From the NCBI GenBank assembly GCA_031291845.1, contig JARLIH010000054.1, forward strand, positions 1 to 35,606: a DNA stretch of 35,606 nucleotides, given 5' to 3'. Every line of letters starts with the position of its first letter. Positions within the stretch are counted from its first letter, which is position 1. This DNA is from Isosphaeraceae bacterium (GTDB taxonomy: Bacteria > Planctomycetota > Planctomycetia > Isosphaerales > Isosphaeraceae). The position numbers and the translations under genes are program-made. The notes under the pieces are model-generated. The model saw only the letters and a program-made list of their open reading frames with translations. It was not told where the DNA came from and ran no database searches. Below, piece by piece: positions 25,336 through 33,088 of the stretch.

Positions 25336-26481
25336 ATGACTTCGCCGGCGCTGCCGAAATACCAGGATCTCTCGCACCTGATCGAAACCGAGATCACCTC
25401 GGGGCGTTGGCGCGAGGGGCGGATGCCCGGGCTGCGGGAGCTGGCGGCGGAGTACGGGGTGTCGGTCGTCACGGCCTCGCGGGCGGTCCGCGTCTTGCGT
25501 GAGAAGGGCCTGGTGCAGAGCGTGCACCGCTCGGGCAACTTCATTGTGGCGGAGGCGGACCGCGGTATTGCGGACGTCGGCGACGGCCGCACCTGGGCGG
25601 TCTGTTTCCGGACGACGCCCGGCCCCTGGCAGCGGGCCTCCTCCTCCGTGACGATGGCGGGGTTCGAGACCGTCGCCGCGCACCGGGGCTTCCTGCTCGA
25701 CCCGTTTACGTTCGCGATCGACGACACGACGTCCCGCGACGCGATCGGCGGCCAGGTCCGACGTGCGCTGGAGCAGGGGGTCGCGGGGGTGTTCCTGCTC
25801 CCTTCGCGCATCAGCGACGTGAGTCTACAGCGCGACGAGTGGTTGCTCGAAAGCTGCAAGGCGGCTGAGCTTCCCGCCGTTCTCATCGAGCGCAACCTGC
25901 GGGGGGACGATCGCCGGCTCGAGTGGGACCTGGTCGGCACCGATGACCTGCGAGGGGGGTTCGAGTGTACCCGGCACTTGCTCGACGGCGGGCGCCGGCG
26001 CATCGCGTTCGTGCACGCGGGGCCCACCAGCGGCCACAACGAGCGCCTGGCCGGCTACCTGCTCGCCCTCTGCAAAGCCGGAGGAGCCGACGACCCCGGC
26101 CGCTATCCGCCGCTCGTCCTCGAGCACCGGCTCGACGTGGCCAACAAGCAGGCCTTCGGCCGGCTCGCCGAGCGGCTGCTGGAGCTCTCGGCCGACAGTG
26201 TCTTCTGTTATCAGGACACCGTGGCCATGGGCCTGATCCTCGAACTGCTCGCCCGTCGCGTCCGCATCCCCGAGGACGTGGCGTTCGTCGGTTACGACGA
26301 CCTGCCGATCGGCAACTCGTTCTCCCTCGGCCTGACCACCTACCAGCTCGACTCGGAGCGGGTCGCCGAGGAGGCGTTCCGCGTCATGGAGCAGCGCGTC
26401 CTCGAGCCGGGGTCCGCGCCGATCAAGGTCGCCGTCCCGGGCCGCTTGATCGTGCGCGAGAGCAGCTCGTCGGTCGCGTGA
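25336..26481 (+). CDS. Transcription regulator: GntR winged helix fused to LacI-type sensor
   Basis: The protein is 381 residues; its ATG is preceded by GAGGG. Residues ~10-70 are a GntR-type winged helix (ETEITSGRWREGRMPGLREL, then VSVVTASRAVRVLREKGLV). Residues ~85-375 are a LacI/periplasmic-binding sensor (ECTRHLLDGGRRRIAFVHAG, ADSVFCYQDTVAMGLI, PEDVAFVGYDDLPIG). The AraR-type fusion responds to a sugar or other small molecule. It is transcribed away from the DUF1559 gene, with repeated operator-like sites in the 295 bp between. The phosphonate operon lies further down on the other strand. The ligand is unknown. Confidence 0.9.
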   Translation: MTSPALPKYQDLSHLIETEITSGRWREGRMPGLRELAAEYGVSVVTASRAVRVLREKGLVQSVHRSGNFIVAEADRGIADVGDGRTWAVCFRTTPGPWQRASSSVTMAGFETVAAHRGFLLDPFTFAIDDTTSRDAIGGQVRRALEQGVAGVFLLPSRISDVSLQRDEWLLESCKAAELPAVLIERNLRGDDRRLEWDLVGTDDLRGGFECTRHLLDGGRRRIAFVHAGPTSGHNERLAGYLLALCKAGGADDPGRYPPLVLEHRLDVANKQAFGRLAERLLELSADSVFCYQDTVAMGLILELLARRVRIPEDVAFVGYDDLPIGNSFSLGLTTYQLDSERVAEEAFRVMEQRVLEPGSAPIKVAVPGRLIVRESSSSVA

Positions 26482-26512
26482 GGCCGCCCGCCCACGCGCC
26501 GTGGTTCCCGAT

Positions 26513-26597
26513 CACCTCTCCCCTTGGGAGAGGTCGGCCGCGCAGCGGCCGGGTGAGGGCGCTGAATGGACACGTGTCCCCGTTCGCCCTCACCCCG
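26513..26597. repeat. Multi-hairpin repeat, probable transcription end
   Basis: Three stems follow one another: CCTCTCCC/GGGAGAGG (26515-26533), CGGCCGC/GCGGCCG (26535-26551), and GGGTGAGGGCG paired with CGCCCTCACCC (26585-26595). This kind of repeat is widespread in GC-rich bacterial genomes. It begins 32 bp after the regulator stop and could end or protect that mRNA. Confidence 0.7.
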
Positions 26598-27087
26598 CCA
26601 CGCCTGCTTGCAGCATGCACAAAAACGATCGGCCGCCAGCTTCCTAAAGGGAGGGCGCGAACCGCGATCGCCGTCTTTTTTTTTGGCCCGCCTGTCTGAC
26701 CGGCGCGTGGTTTGGCAATTTCCTGGCAGACCGGCAGCCACACCGCATCCGTGAAGACGCGGATTGGGGACCTGCCCGACTCGACGCGTCGAATGACACG
26801 ACGCCGGGGATGCATCATCGCGTTGGCCGAAGCGGCTCGGGAACGGGCGCGCCGGCCACCCTTTGATTGTGTTCGCCGTTCCGCCTCTCCCCGTGCGGGG
26901 ATGGCATCTCGCCGTCCCGGGAAAGGCCGACGCGGCCCTTGCCGTCTGACCTCAAAAGCGCACCGCTTACCCCGAGCGACCGCGCGACCGATCAATCCCG
27001 CACTGATTTCACGCACTCGCGTGGAACGGGATCGTGAGGGCACGCGGTCTGGAACACCGACGATTTTTCGACCCGGAGCTGATCCCC
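26598..27087. other. Gene-free stretch before the HAF-repeat gene
   Basis: About 490 bp contain no convincing gene. A TTTTTTTTT run is at 26675-26683. The promoter of the next gene should be in the last part, but no clear boxes were seen. Confidence 0.35.
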
Positions 27088-28176
27088 ATGATTTCCACGA
27101 ACCGATCGAAGCGCAACCGCAACGTCCGTCCGGTCCTGGCCGCGCTGGAAGACCGCGCACTGCTCAACGCCGCGCTGCCGCACCTGAGTCATGACGCGGC
27201 CGTCCCGGCGCACGTCCAGCACGCGAGCGAGCACACCACAACGAAGTCGCACGGCGGGCCGGCCATCACGCCCATCAACACGGTCTCGTCGCACGGCTAC
27301 CAGTTCAGCAATTTCGACGGGCCGAACGCGGGCACGAATGCGGCCGCCGGGACCAATGTGAACGGCATCTCGAACACGGGCAACGCCGTGGGCTTCACGA
27401 TCGACAACAACGGGAACTTCCTGAACTTCACCACGAACCCCCTGAGGTCGAATTCGGCCAAGACCCTGAACATCAACGGGTCGACGACCGCCATGGCCTT
27501 CGGGACCAACTCCGCCGGCGCCGTGGTGGGGACCGACGGGAACGGGAACGCGTTCGTCCTCAACCGGGGCTTCGTGCAGACGTTCATCCCCCACGGCGGG
27601 ACTTCGGCGACCGCCTTTGGGATCAATGACGGTGGGGTGATCGTGGGTCAGTACAACAACGGGAACGCCACCCCGGGTTTCATCCGGGTCAACGGTAGGT
27701 CGACCATCACGATCAACGCCCCGTCGGGGCCGAACGTCGTGAACGCCCAGAGCATCAACAACAAGGGCCTGGTGGTCGGGTTCTACGTCGGCAACGATGG
27801 GCAGGACCACGGCTTCCTGACCGTCGAGAAGAAAGCGAAGAACGGCACGCTCACCGGCACTCCGATCGCCGACCCGACCATCCCGGCAGTCCCAGGGGAG
27901 CCGGGCGCGACGTTCGTGTTCTCCCAGGTCCTCGCGGTCAACGACAAAGGGATCGCGGTGGGCTACTACGGCGACTCCACCACCAGCCAGCACGGCTTCA
28001 TCTACAACACCAACACGGGTCAATACACCTTCCTGGATGACCCGAGCGAGGCGTTCAACAACGGCGTGGAGGTCACGCAGATCACGGGGATCACCAACTC
28101 AGGGGAGATCACCGGCTTCTACTCGGACGCCAACGGGGTCTTCCACGGCTTCGTGGCCACGCCTTCGCGAGTTTGA
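27088..28176 (+). CDS. LEPR-XLL surface protein with HAF-type repeats
   Basis: The protein has 362 residues. The ATG at 27088 has GGAG at 27075-27078; the frame's earlier ATG at 27034 lacks one. LEDRALLN at residues 20-27 is the planctomycete LEPR-XLL-type motif. The body contains at least five degenerate repeats of the form INDxGxIVGxYxxxxxxxGF (e.g. GINDGGVIVGQYNNGNATPG, AVNDKGIAVGYYGDSTTSQH, GITNSGEITGFYSDANGVFH). These match the HAF-type extracellular repeat (TIGR02913-like) and probably form a beta-propeller. It is likely exported; ligand and role are unknown. A strong terminator follows 40 bp downstream. Confidence 0.88.
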   Translation: MISTNRSKRNRNVRPVLAALEDRALLNAALPHLSHDAAVPAHVQHASEHTTTKSHGGPAITPINTVSSHGYQFSNFDGPNAGTNAAAGTNVNGISNTGNAVGFTIDNNGNFLNFTTNPLRSNSAKTLNINGSTTAMAFGTNSAGAVVGTDGNGNAFVLNRGFVQTFIPHGGTSATAFGINDGGVIVGQYNNGNATPGFIRVNGRSTITINAPSGPNVVNAQSINNKGLVVGFYVGNDGQDHGFLTVEKKAKNGTLTGTPIADPTIPAVPGEPGATFVFSQVLAVNDKGIAVGYYGDSTTSQHGFIYNTNTGQYTFLDDPSEAFNNGVEVTQITGITNSGEITGFYSDANGVFHGFVATPSRV

Positions 28177-28216
28177 GCAACAGGCCGGAAATCAGGTCCC
28201 GCCGGAACAGTCGTAA

Positions 28217-28268
28217 AAGCCGGGTCGCCCCGGGGAGATTCCCCCGGGGCGACCCGGCTTCTTTCTTG
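28217..28268 (+). terminator. Intrinsic terminator of the HAF-repeat gene
   Basis: AAGCCGGGTCGCCCCGGGG pairs with CCCCGGGGCGACCCGGCTT across a small loop, and CTTTCTTT follows. It is 40 bp after the stop codon. Confidence 0.88.
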
Positions 28269-28516
28269 GGCAGGACGTTCGAGGTCTGGCCGGTCGCCCA
28301 GGTCCTGGTATAAGCACTTATGCGGAGACGAGCGGGTTGGCTGCGCGTCCGCCAATCGGTACAGGAGACGCCGGGAAACCTATAAAGATCCACCGTCAGA
28401 CGGGAAGCGAGGCGCTGCTTAAAAATAGAGGAGAATTCGCGGCCATTCCTGGCCTTGATCACGATGCGGATGAAGGGCGACCGCCTGGGTAAGCGACCTA
28501 CCTGGGAGGGATTTCC
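28269..28516. other. Non-coding stretch with probable promoter of the next gene
   Basis: No gene seen. The end carries GGGAGGG (28504-28510), a strong ribosome-binding site for the ATG at 28517. Promoter boxes were not recognised. Confidence 0.35.
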
Positions 28517-28759
28517 ATGGTTGATGTGACGACCCGGCGGCCGATCCGCGTCTCGACCGACGGTACCGCTGGCCCCTACATCATGGTGCCGGTGTCGCAA
28601 CGGGATCAGGTCCAACGGCTACTCGACGGCCACGACGTTGCCTACTCGCCGGACGAGGACGCGATCTCCCTCGATGGCAAGCCGGAGATCGTGGTCATCG
28701 ACCTGGGGCTTGGCGGCGATGCGTCCAGGGTCCAATCGATCCTGAACGCAAACCCGTAA
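28517..28759 (+). CDS. Small protein of unknown function, 80 residues
   Basis: A strong GGGAGGG site lies six bases before the ATG. The sequence opens MVDVTTRRPIRVSTDG and has GPYIMVPVSQRDQVQRLL, then DEDAISLDGKPEIVVIDLG. It looks like a small alpha/beta protein without export signal. I do not recognise a named family, although similar short planctomycete proteins exist. A second gene starts 16 bp downstream, so the two form a transcription unit. Confidence 0.7.
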   Translation: MVDVTTRRPIRVSTDGTAGPYIMVPVSQRDQVQRLLDGHDVAYSPDEDAISLDGKPEIVVIDLGLGGDASRVQSILNANP

Positions 28760-28775
28760 CCCGCGGAGGGTCGCA

Positions 28776-29201
28776 ATGCCACTGGAGGGTGGCATCCAGG
28801 ACCTGGGTATGAGGTCCCTTTCGGCGCTCGACGCGCTGCACGAATATGACACCGACACAAAGATCGCCTGGCGGGTTGTCCAGCTCTACACGAACGAGGG
28901 TCACCATTTCACCGTCCGGAACAGGACCACCGGCTCGATTTCGAACGAGCAAGACCTACTCGCTCGGGCCCAGGGGTACATCACCGTCCAGTTGGCGGTG
29001 GGTACATTCAAGGAATCGTTCGCGATCTTCGAGGAGTTCTTCTTCGGCCTCCTCCGGCTCTGGCTCACCCGTTACCTCGGCTCGCTCTCAGACCTGGAAG
29101 TCACTTTCGCCCGGGTCCTGAAGGCGGGGAGCCTGGACGCGGGGCGTCGTTCCGGGAAGGACGCGCGCAACGCATGTGTCAGGCGCTCTCGTCGGGGCTG
29201 A
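28776..29201 (+). CDS. Second gene of the pair, probably 3'-truncated
   Basis: A GCGGAGGG sequence precedes the ATG. The 141-residue protein opens MPLEGGIQDLGMRSLSALDA and has a plausible core to about residue 105 (FAIFEEFFFGLLRLWLTRYL). It then becomes Arg/Ser-rich. The TGA stop at 29199-29201 lies in the recurring GCTGAAAAGG element (29198-29220). That suggests that the natural C-terminus was lost to rearrangement. No family recognised. Confidence 0.55.
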   Translation: MPLEGGIQDLGMRSLSALDALHEYDTDTKIAWRVVQLYTNEGHHFTVRNRTTGSISNEQDLLARAQGYITVQLAVGTFKESFAIFEEFFFGLLRLWLTRYLGSLSDLEVTFARVLKAGSLDAGRRSGKDARNACVRRSRRG

Positions 29202-29220
29202 AAAGGTGGCAGGAGTCGTT
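29198..29220. repeat. Partial copy of the near-palindromic hairpin element
   Basis: GCTGAAAAGGTGGCAGGAGT matches the left arm of the fuller copies at 31340-31389 and 33932-33981. The right arm is degenerate. It marks the end of the truncated gene before it. Confidence 0.6.
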
Positions 29221-29287
29221 AATCCACAGTGACACCGTTTTGCCTTCTGAGAAATGGATTCTTCGAGGAACGATCGAAGTTCGTCGC

Positions 29288-30421
29288 TCACGAGGATTCC
29301 GCCGGTCCGAACTCGGCCTCGAGCTCTGCGATGCTCGGCAAGCTTCCCTGCAACGACTCCGGCAGCGATTGGACCAGCTTGGTTTGCCACTCCGCGACGC
29401 CGATCGGCTTGGCAATGTCCCGCAGCGCGTATTCCGCAATGACGCGATGGTGGGTCTTGCACAGGATGAGCCCGATCGTGGGCTGGTCCGTGGGATGCTT
29501 CAGCAGCGAATCGACGGCGGACAGGTAGAAATTCATCTGCCCCGCATCGGCCGGGGTGAACTTCTTCATCTTCAGGTCGATGACCACGAAGCAACGCAGA
29601 TGGAGGTGGTAGAACAGCAGGTCGAGGTAGAAATCGTCCGCGCCGACGTTCAGGTGGAACTGACGGCCCACGAAGGCGAAACCCGAGCCGAGCTCCAGGA
29701 GGAATTTCTGGATGTGATCGACCAGGCCGGTTTCGAGGTCGCGCACGACGGCGCCGTCGTGCAACGTCAGAAAGTCGAACAGGTACGGGTCTTTGAGAGA
29801 CTGTTGAGCCAAATCCGACTGCGGCGTGGGGAGCCGGCTCCCGAAGTTCGTGACCGCGCTGCCCTGCCTCGCGAACAGCCCGCTCTCGATCTGCACCGTC
29901 AGCACGGCCCGGCTCCAGCCATGTTCCAGCGTCTTGGCCGCGTACCACAGGCGTTGGGCGGGGTCCTTGACCTTCTGAAGCAGCACCACGTTGTGACCCC
30001 ACGGCAGGCCGGCAACCGCCTCGGGAGGCCCTTCCTCGACCAATTGTGTCACAGGCTGTGCGACTTTTGGTGTGGCCTTCGGTTGTCGCACAGGCTGTGC
30101 GACTTTTTCCCGAGAGCGATACGCCACGTAAAACGCCCGCATGCGAAAGACATTGCTCCGGGAGAAGCCACTGACCCCGGGAAGGGCCTTCTGCAAGTCA
30201 TCCGCCAGACGTTCCAGAACGCTCTGCCCCCAACCTGCCCGTTCTTGCCGTTCACAGATCAAGCGACCGATCTCCCAATAAAGTTGGATCAGCTCTCGGT
30301 TCACCGAAAGCATCGCCTTCGTCTGGGCCTGTTGAACGCGGCGCTTGAGCGACTCCAAGAATGCCGGATAGTCTGCGGGCAGGCCGGTCGAGGTCGGGGT
30401 CACCTCTTTCTTACGTGGCAT
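29288..30421 (-). CDS. DUF1016/YhcG-family PD-(D/E)XK nuclease-domain protein
   Basis: A 377-residue protein. The ATG at 30421 follows GGAGAGGAGATC. Residues ~15-95 are the YhcG N-terminal helical domain (LIQLYWEIGRLICERQ). The C-terminal ~170 residues carry the PD-(D/E)XK-type region with FYLDLLFYHLHLRCFVVIDL and QMNFYLSAVDSLL, then IGLILCKTHHRVIAEYAL. These proteins are horizontally spread and near restriction or mobile genes, but their biological role is not established. Between the domains a proline-rich linker has two copies of KVAQPV, encoded by a 19 bp direct repeat (30050-30068 and 30089-30107). Confidence 0.9.
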   Translation of the reverse strand: MPRKKEVTPTSTGLPADYPAFLESLKRRVQQAQTKAMLSVNRELIQLYWEIGRLICERQERAGWGQSVLERLADDLQKALPGVSGFSRSNVFRMRAFYVAYRSREKVAQPVRQPKATPKVAQPVTQLVEEGPPEAVAGLPWGHNVVLLQKVKDPAQRLWYAAKTLEHGWSRAVLTVQIESGLFARQGSAVTNFGSRLPTPQSDLAQQSLKDPYLFDFLTLHDGAVVRDLETGLVDHIQKFLLELGSGFAFVGRQFHLNVGADDFYLDLLFYHLHLRCFVVIDLKMKKFTPADAGQMNFYLSAVDSLLKHPTDQPTIGLILCKTHHRVIAEYALRDIAKPIGVAEWQTKLVQSLPESLQGSLPSIAELEAEFGPAESS

Positions 30422-30748
30422 CAGAAGATCTCCTCTCCGGCAGTTTGGCGCGCTTCCCCCGGTCAGCGAGCCCTCCGATAGCATTTGACCACTACTGGAC
30501 TCCTGATCGGTATTCTGCCACCCTGGAGGCCCGGAAGCAATCACGGAGTTTGAGATTCACGACGGACTCGATTCAGGAGCTCGACTGCCGGGCGAATCTC
30601 GAAGCCGGAGTGGTCCACAGTTCCCACGCTCGACGATGTCGGATCGACCGATTGACACCTTTTTGCGTTCGCTTGCTCAATCAAGCCACGGCCTGGTTAC
30701 CGACCCAGCGCAAACGACCGATCAAGGCCCCAAAGGGAGACGTGACCG
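30422..30748. other. Divergent intergenic region
   Basis: 327 bp separate the YhcG-family gene (minus) and the 115-residue gene (plus). Both promoters should be here. No gene, repeat or clear box was recognised. Confidence 0.35.
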
Positions 30749-31096
30749 GTGGACCGTCTTCAGCGCGCCGCGATTCTGACCGAGCTGATGGATCAACTTC
30801 GTTCCCGTGGAAGCTGGTGCGGCGAGGCGCACGTGCAGAAGGCCGTGTACTTCCTCGAAGAAGTGCTGGGCGTGCCGGCCGGGTTTGCGTACATCCTGTA
30901 CAAGAACGGGCCCTACTCGTTTGACCTGACGTCCGGCCCGACCGCACTGCGTATCGACTTTCTCATGGAATTCGATCACCGCTCACCCGGATACGGGCCG
31001 ACCTTGGTGCCGACCGACACGAGTAAGCAGCTTCGCGCGCGCTATCCGAAAACCCTGGCCCGGCACAGTCGGCAGATCGAGTTCATCGCCAGCTGA
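30749..31096 (+). CDS. Protein of unknown function, probably C-terminally truncated
   Basis: The start is GTG at 30749, with GGGAG at 30735-30739. The 115 residues read like a known but unnamed planctomycete family: LTELMDQLRSRGSWCGEAHV, QKAVYFLEEVLGVPAGF, YILYKNGPYSFDLTS. That resembles Panacea/SocA-like antitoxin-type openings, but the match is not firm. The frame stops in QIEFIAS. As I recall, relatives continue for about 60 residues, so the 3' end is probably lost. It is next to a region of gene fragments. Moderate confidence. Confidence 0.6.
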   Translation: MDRLQRAAILTELMDQLRSRGSWCGEAHVQKAVYFLEEVLGVPAGFAYILYKNGPYSFDLTSGPTALRIDFLMEFDHRSPGYGPTLVPTDTSKQLRARYPKTLARHSRQIEFIAS

Positions 31097-31257
31097 GTTC
31101 CCTGCGAGGCGTCCTCAATCCCTTTGAAACGAAATGCGGGGAACTGGTCCGCAATCCCGCTCGCCAGGAGGACGCGCTCGGTCTCATCGGTGGTATCCCA
31201 CAGCGGCAGGTCGAGCCGCGGATCGGGCAGGAAGCGGTCTTGCTCGACACGGGTCAT
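31042..31257 (-). pseudogene. Possible N-terminal gene fragment
   Basis: A 71-residue minus-strand frame starts MTRVEQDRFLPDPRLDLPLW and has ERVLLASGIADQFPAFRFKG, which looks coding. It then runs into the antisense of the preceding gene's 3' end. It looks like the beginning of a gene cut by rearrangement. No family named, low confidence. Confidence 0.25.
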
Positions 31258-31289
31258 CGGCGGACGAGCTCCTTGCCTGGTACCGCTTC

Positions 31290-31310
31290 GTAGGGTGCGT
31301 GGAATGCACC
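31290..31310. repeat. Partial GTAGGGTG-type repeat
   Basis: GTAGGGTGCGTGGAATGCAC matches the first part of the repeat at 23569-23612 (GTAGGATGCGTGGAACGCAC) and the start of 15543-15627. Confidence 0.55.
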
Positions 31311-31339
31311 ATCTTTTTGGGACAAAAGGGAATGGCGTG

Positions 31340-31389
31340 CTGAAAAGGTGCCAGGAATCGTCGATCAACAGTTCCTGGCACCTTTTCAC
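31340..31389. repeat. Near-palindromic hairpin element, complete copy
   Basis: GAAAAGGTGCCAGGAA (31342-31357) and TTCCTGGCACCTTTTC (31372-31387) are exact inverted copies around a 14-base loop containing GATCAAC. A close relative is at 33932-33981 and a partial one at 29198-29220. It abuts an IS66 transposase fragment. Confidence 0.85.
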
Positions 31390-31392
31390 GTT

Positions 31393-31530
31393 TTGAGCCT
31401 GATCTACACCTGCCAGCTGAATCAGGCCGGCCCCTTCGATTACCTAACCCAACTGCAGCAGCACGCCGACGCACTCTCCGTCCGGCCCGAGCGCTGGATG
31501 CCCTGGAATTACCGCGACGCCGTGGCCTGA
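31393..31530 (+). pseudogene. IS66-family transposase, C-terminal remnant
   Basis: Forty-five codons encode the C-terminal tail typical of IS66 TnpC: SLIYTCQLNQAGPFDYLTQL, ending RPERWMPWNYRDAVA. The start is missing and the fragment begins six bases after the hairpin repeat. It is clearly a remnant. Its end overlaps the stop of the convergent 134-residue gene. Confidence 0.85.
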
Positions 31531-31913
31531 GCATCCCGCACTTTCGACGCGCGAACCAGTGAGCCGTCCGTCGCGCCGTCGCGCAAACTCAGTTTTTGCA
31601 CGGCTGCCGAAAGGACACCCATCGCCGGGAAGAACGTGCGGTCGAAGAAGTCGCCCATCTTGTCGGCGACCTGGTGGTCGAACGCCTCGGCCGTGATGGT
31701 GAACTTTTTCTTCTTCTCGGCCGCTTGCTTGTCGGCCTCGAAATCCTGTTCGTGGTGGGTTCCCCCGCCGAGTCGAGCCTTGGCCCCCATGATCGCCGCG
31801 ACCATGCCTCGTTGCCTCGCCTGGTCATCGTCCAGGCCGTCCAGCAACGCCTTGGCGTAAACGTAGGTGGCCAGGATGTCGAACTTGCGGATCGAGACTT
31901 CCGGGGGTCGCAT
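31509..31913 (-). CDS. Protein of unknown function, C-terminus probably altered
   Basis: The 134-residue protein starts MRPPEVSIRKFDILATYVYA and has LLDGLDDDQARQRGMVAAIM and KARLGGGTHHEQDFEADKQA. I recognise no named family. The frame reaches a stop within the antisense of the IS66 remnant (last seven codons), so the original 3' end has probably been replaced. The longer open frame upstream of 31913 has no coding character. It is divergent from the small membrane-protein genes at 32075. Confidence 0.6.
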   Translation of the reverse strand: MRPPEVSIRKFDILATYVYAKALLDGLDDDQARQRGMVAAIMGAKARLGGGTHHEQDFEADKQAAEKKKKFTITAEAFDHQVADKMGDFFDRTFFPAMGVLSAAVQKLSLRDGATDGSLVRASKVRDAQATASR

Positions 31914-32074
31914 TGACGCGCTCCGGGCGAGTGGACACAAGGAATCGACGTTCAAACCCGACCGGATACCCGTGCACTTGCTGCGCCACGTGACTCGGCG
32001 TATTACAGCGTGGACCGGCGGGGCGGCCGAGGGTAGAGTCAGAGGAGTAACCCTCGCCGGGCCGTGAGGCTTCC

Positions 32075-32344
32075 ATGTCCATCCCCCGCTACCGAATCCG
32101 AACAACGATCCTTATCGCGGGTATCGCCTTCTGGCTCCTCGTGGCATATATCCACTCGCGTATTATTATTAACTTTGTTATCTTTATGGCCGTTGCGCTG
32201 CTGTTCGGATTCTCCATTAACACAAGCGTGGAGGATAACCCGATCGCTTTGCAGGTCATCTTGTTTATCGTCTTGCTCGCCGCGGCGCCCTTCGGTCTTA
32301 TCGGCGTACATTTTGCGCCGATCTGGAAGGAGCCGCGGCCATGA
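32075..32344 (+). CDS. Small membrane protein, RFRIRT family (type A)
   Basis: The 89 residues begin MSIPRYRIRTTILIAGIAFW, the N-terminal P-R-[FY]-R-I-R-T motif followed by a membrane helix seen in a large planctomycete family. Two further hydrophobic helices follow (residues ~28-45, ~60-80), then a short charged tail. GAGG stands six bases before the ATG. Its TGA overlaps the next ATG by four bases. Function unknown. Confidence 0.75.
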   Translation: MSIPRYRIRTTILIAGIAFWLLVAYIHSRIIINFVIFMAVALLFGFSINTSVEDNPIALQVILFIVLLAAAPFGLIGVHFAPIWKEPRP

Positions 32345-32607
32345 TCATTCCCCGCTTCCGCATCCGAACACTGATGATCGCCGTGGCGAGCGTGTGCGTC
32401 GGCTTCTGGCTCGCTCCGCGCGATATGACAATCCGTATCGCGCGGCCCGAACGGCTGTCGGACCATCCACTATCCCGCTTCGACCTCACAGGTTGTCACG
32501 TCCGCAGTGATCCTCTCTGCGCTCACCTGGTGGGTCGCGTTTTGGATAATCCGTGCCTTTGCGCGGGACCGATCGAACGCTGGTCGTTAGCGATCAAAGC
32601 GAGATGA
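32341..32607 (+). CDS. Small protein, RFRIRTLMIAV family
   Basis: The 88 residues start MIIPRFRIRTLMIAVASVCV, the family opening, with a single N-terminal helix and then a soluble tail. The sequence after the helix (RDMTIRIARPERLSDHPLSR) resembles nothing I know and includes Cys-rich LCAHLVGRVLDNPCLCAGPI. The start overlaps the preceding stop (ATGA), so translation is coupled. The following gene begins four bases after this stop. Confidence 0.65.
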   Translation: MIIPRFRIRTLMIAVASVCVGFWLAPRDMTIRIARPERLSDHPLSRFDLTGCHVRSDPLCAHLVGRVLDNPCLCAGPIERWSLAIKAR

Positions 32608-32611
32608 CAGG

Positions 32612-33088
32612 ATGCCCCTCCCTCGAATGACAACGCGGCGCTGGATGATCGCGGTGACGGTGGTGGGGATCGCTATGGGCGCGATCATCCTCTATCAAAA
32701 GAGCCTCCGGTGCCAACGGTTGGCAAAGCAATACCGCAGTCTCGAAGCCATCTTCAACGCGGAAGCGGTGGCGGCACATGCGGCTCTGTTGCAAGGCGAA
32801 GCTAAACTTAGGGAATCCGAGGCGATGCGCGATTGTATCGCTCCACAACCTGCCCGCGCGTCCAAACTTTCTGCATTGATCGCCGCAAGCCGACGTGCGG
32901 ACGCCGCACGAAAGGTCCGAGCGGAAGCGCTTGTGGAGAGAGACCGCGCCTCAGTCGAAGCAACACGCCAGCGAGAGAACACTGCCCAACAAAGCTTGAC
33001 TCTGTTTAGCTCGCTCTCACGCAAATATGAGCGCGCCGCCCGCTATCCCTGGCTCCCCGTGCCACCCGATCCGCCACCGCCGAAATAG
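32612..33088 (+). CDS. Membrane-anchored coiled-coil protein, RRWMIAV family (type B)
   Basis: The 158 residues start MPLPRMTTRRWMIAVTVVGI, with one membrane helix. A long charged alpha-helical section rich in Ala, Arg and Glu follows (residues ~35-130, coiled-coil-like). The C-terminus is KYERAARYPWLPVPPDPPPP. That tail occurs in many planctomycete paralogues, including the gene at 33245 here. Third of a tightly packed group of three. Function unknown. Confidence 0.8.
   Translation: MPLPRMTTRRWMIAVTVVGIAMGAIILYQKSLRCQRLAKQYRSLEAIFNAEAVAAHAALLQGEAKLRESEAMRDCIAPQPARASKLSALIAASRRADAARKVRAEALVERDRASVEATRQRENTAQQSLTLFSSLSRKYERAARYPWLPVPPDPPPPK

Noticed and set aside
29288..31096. Defence island around the YhcG-like nuclease
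   Set aside because: No restriction-modification, Cas, or other recognised defence gene is adjacent; a single DUF1016 protein is not enough.
32075..33088. Type II secretion or pilus operon from the membrane-protein cluster
   Set aside because: No prepilin signal, ATPase or secretin; the RFRIRTLMIAV start is not a prepilin cleavage site.
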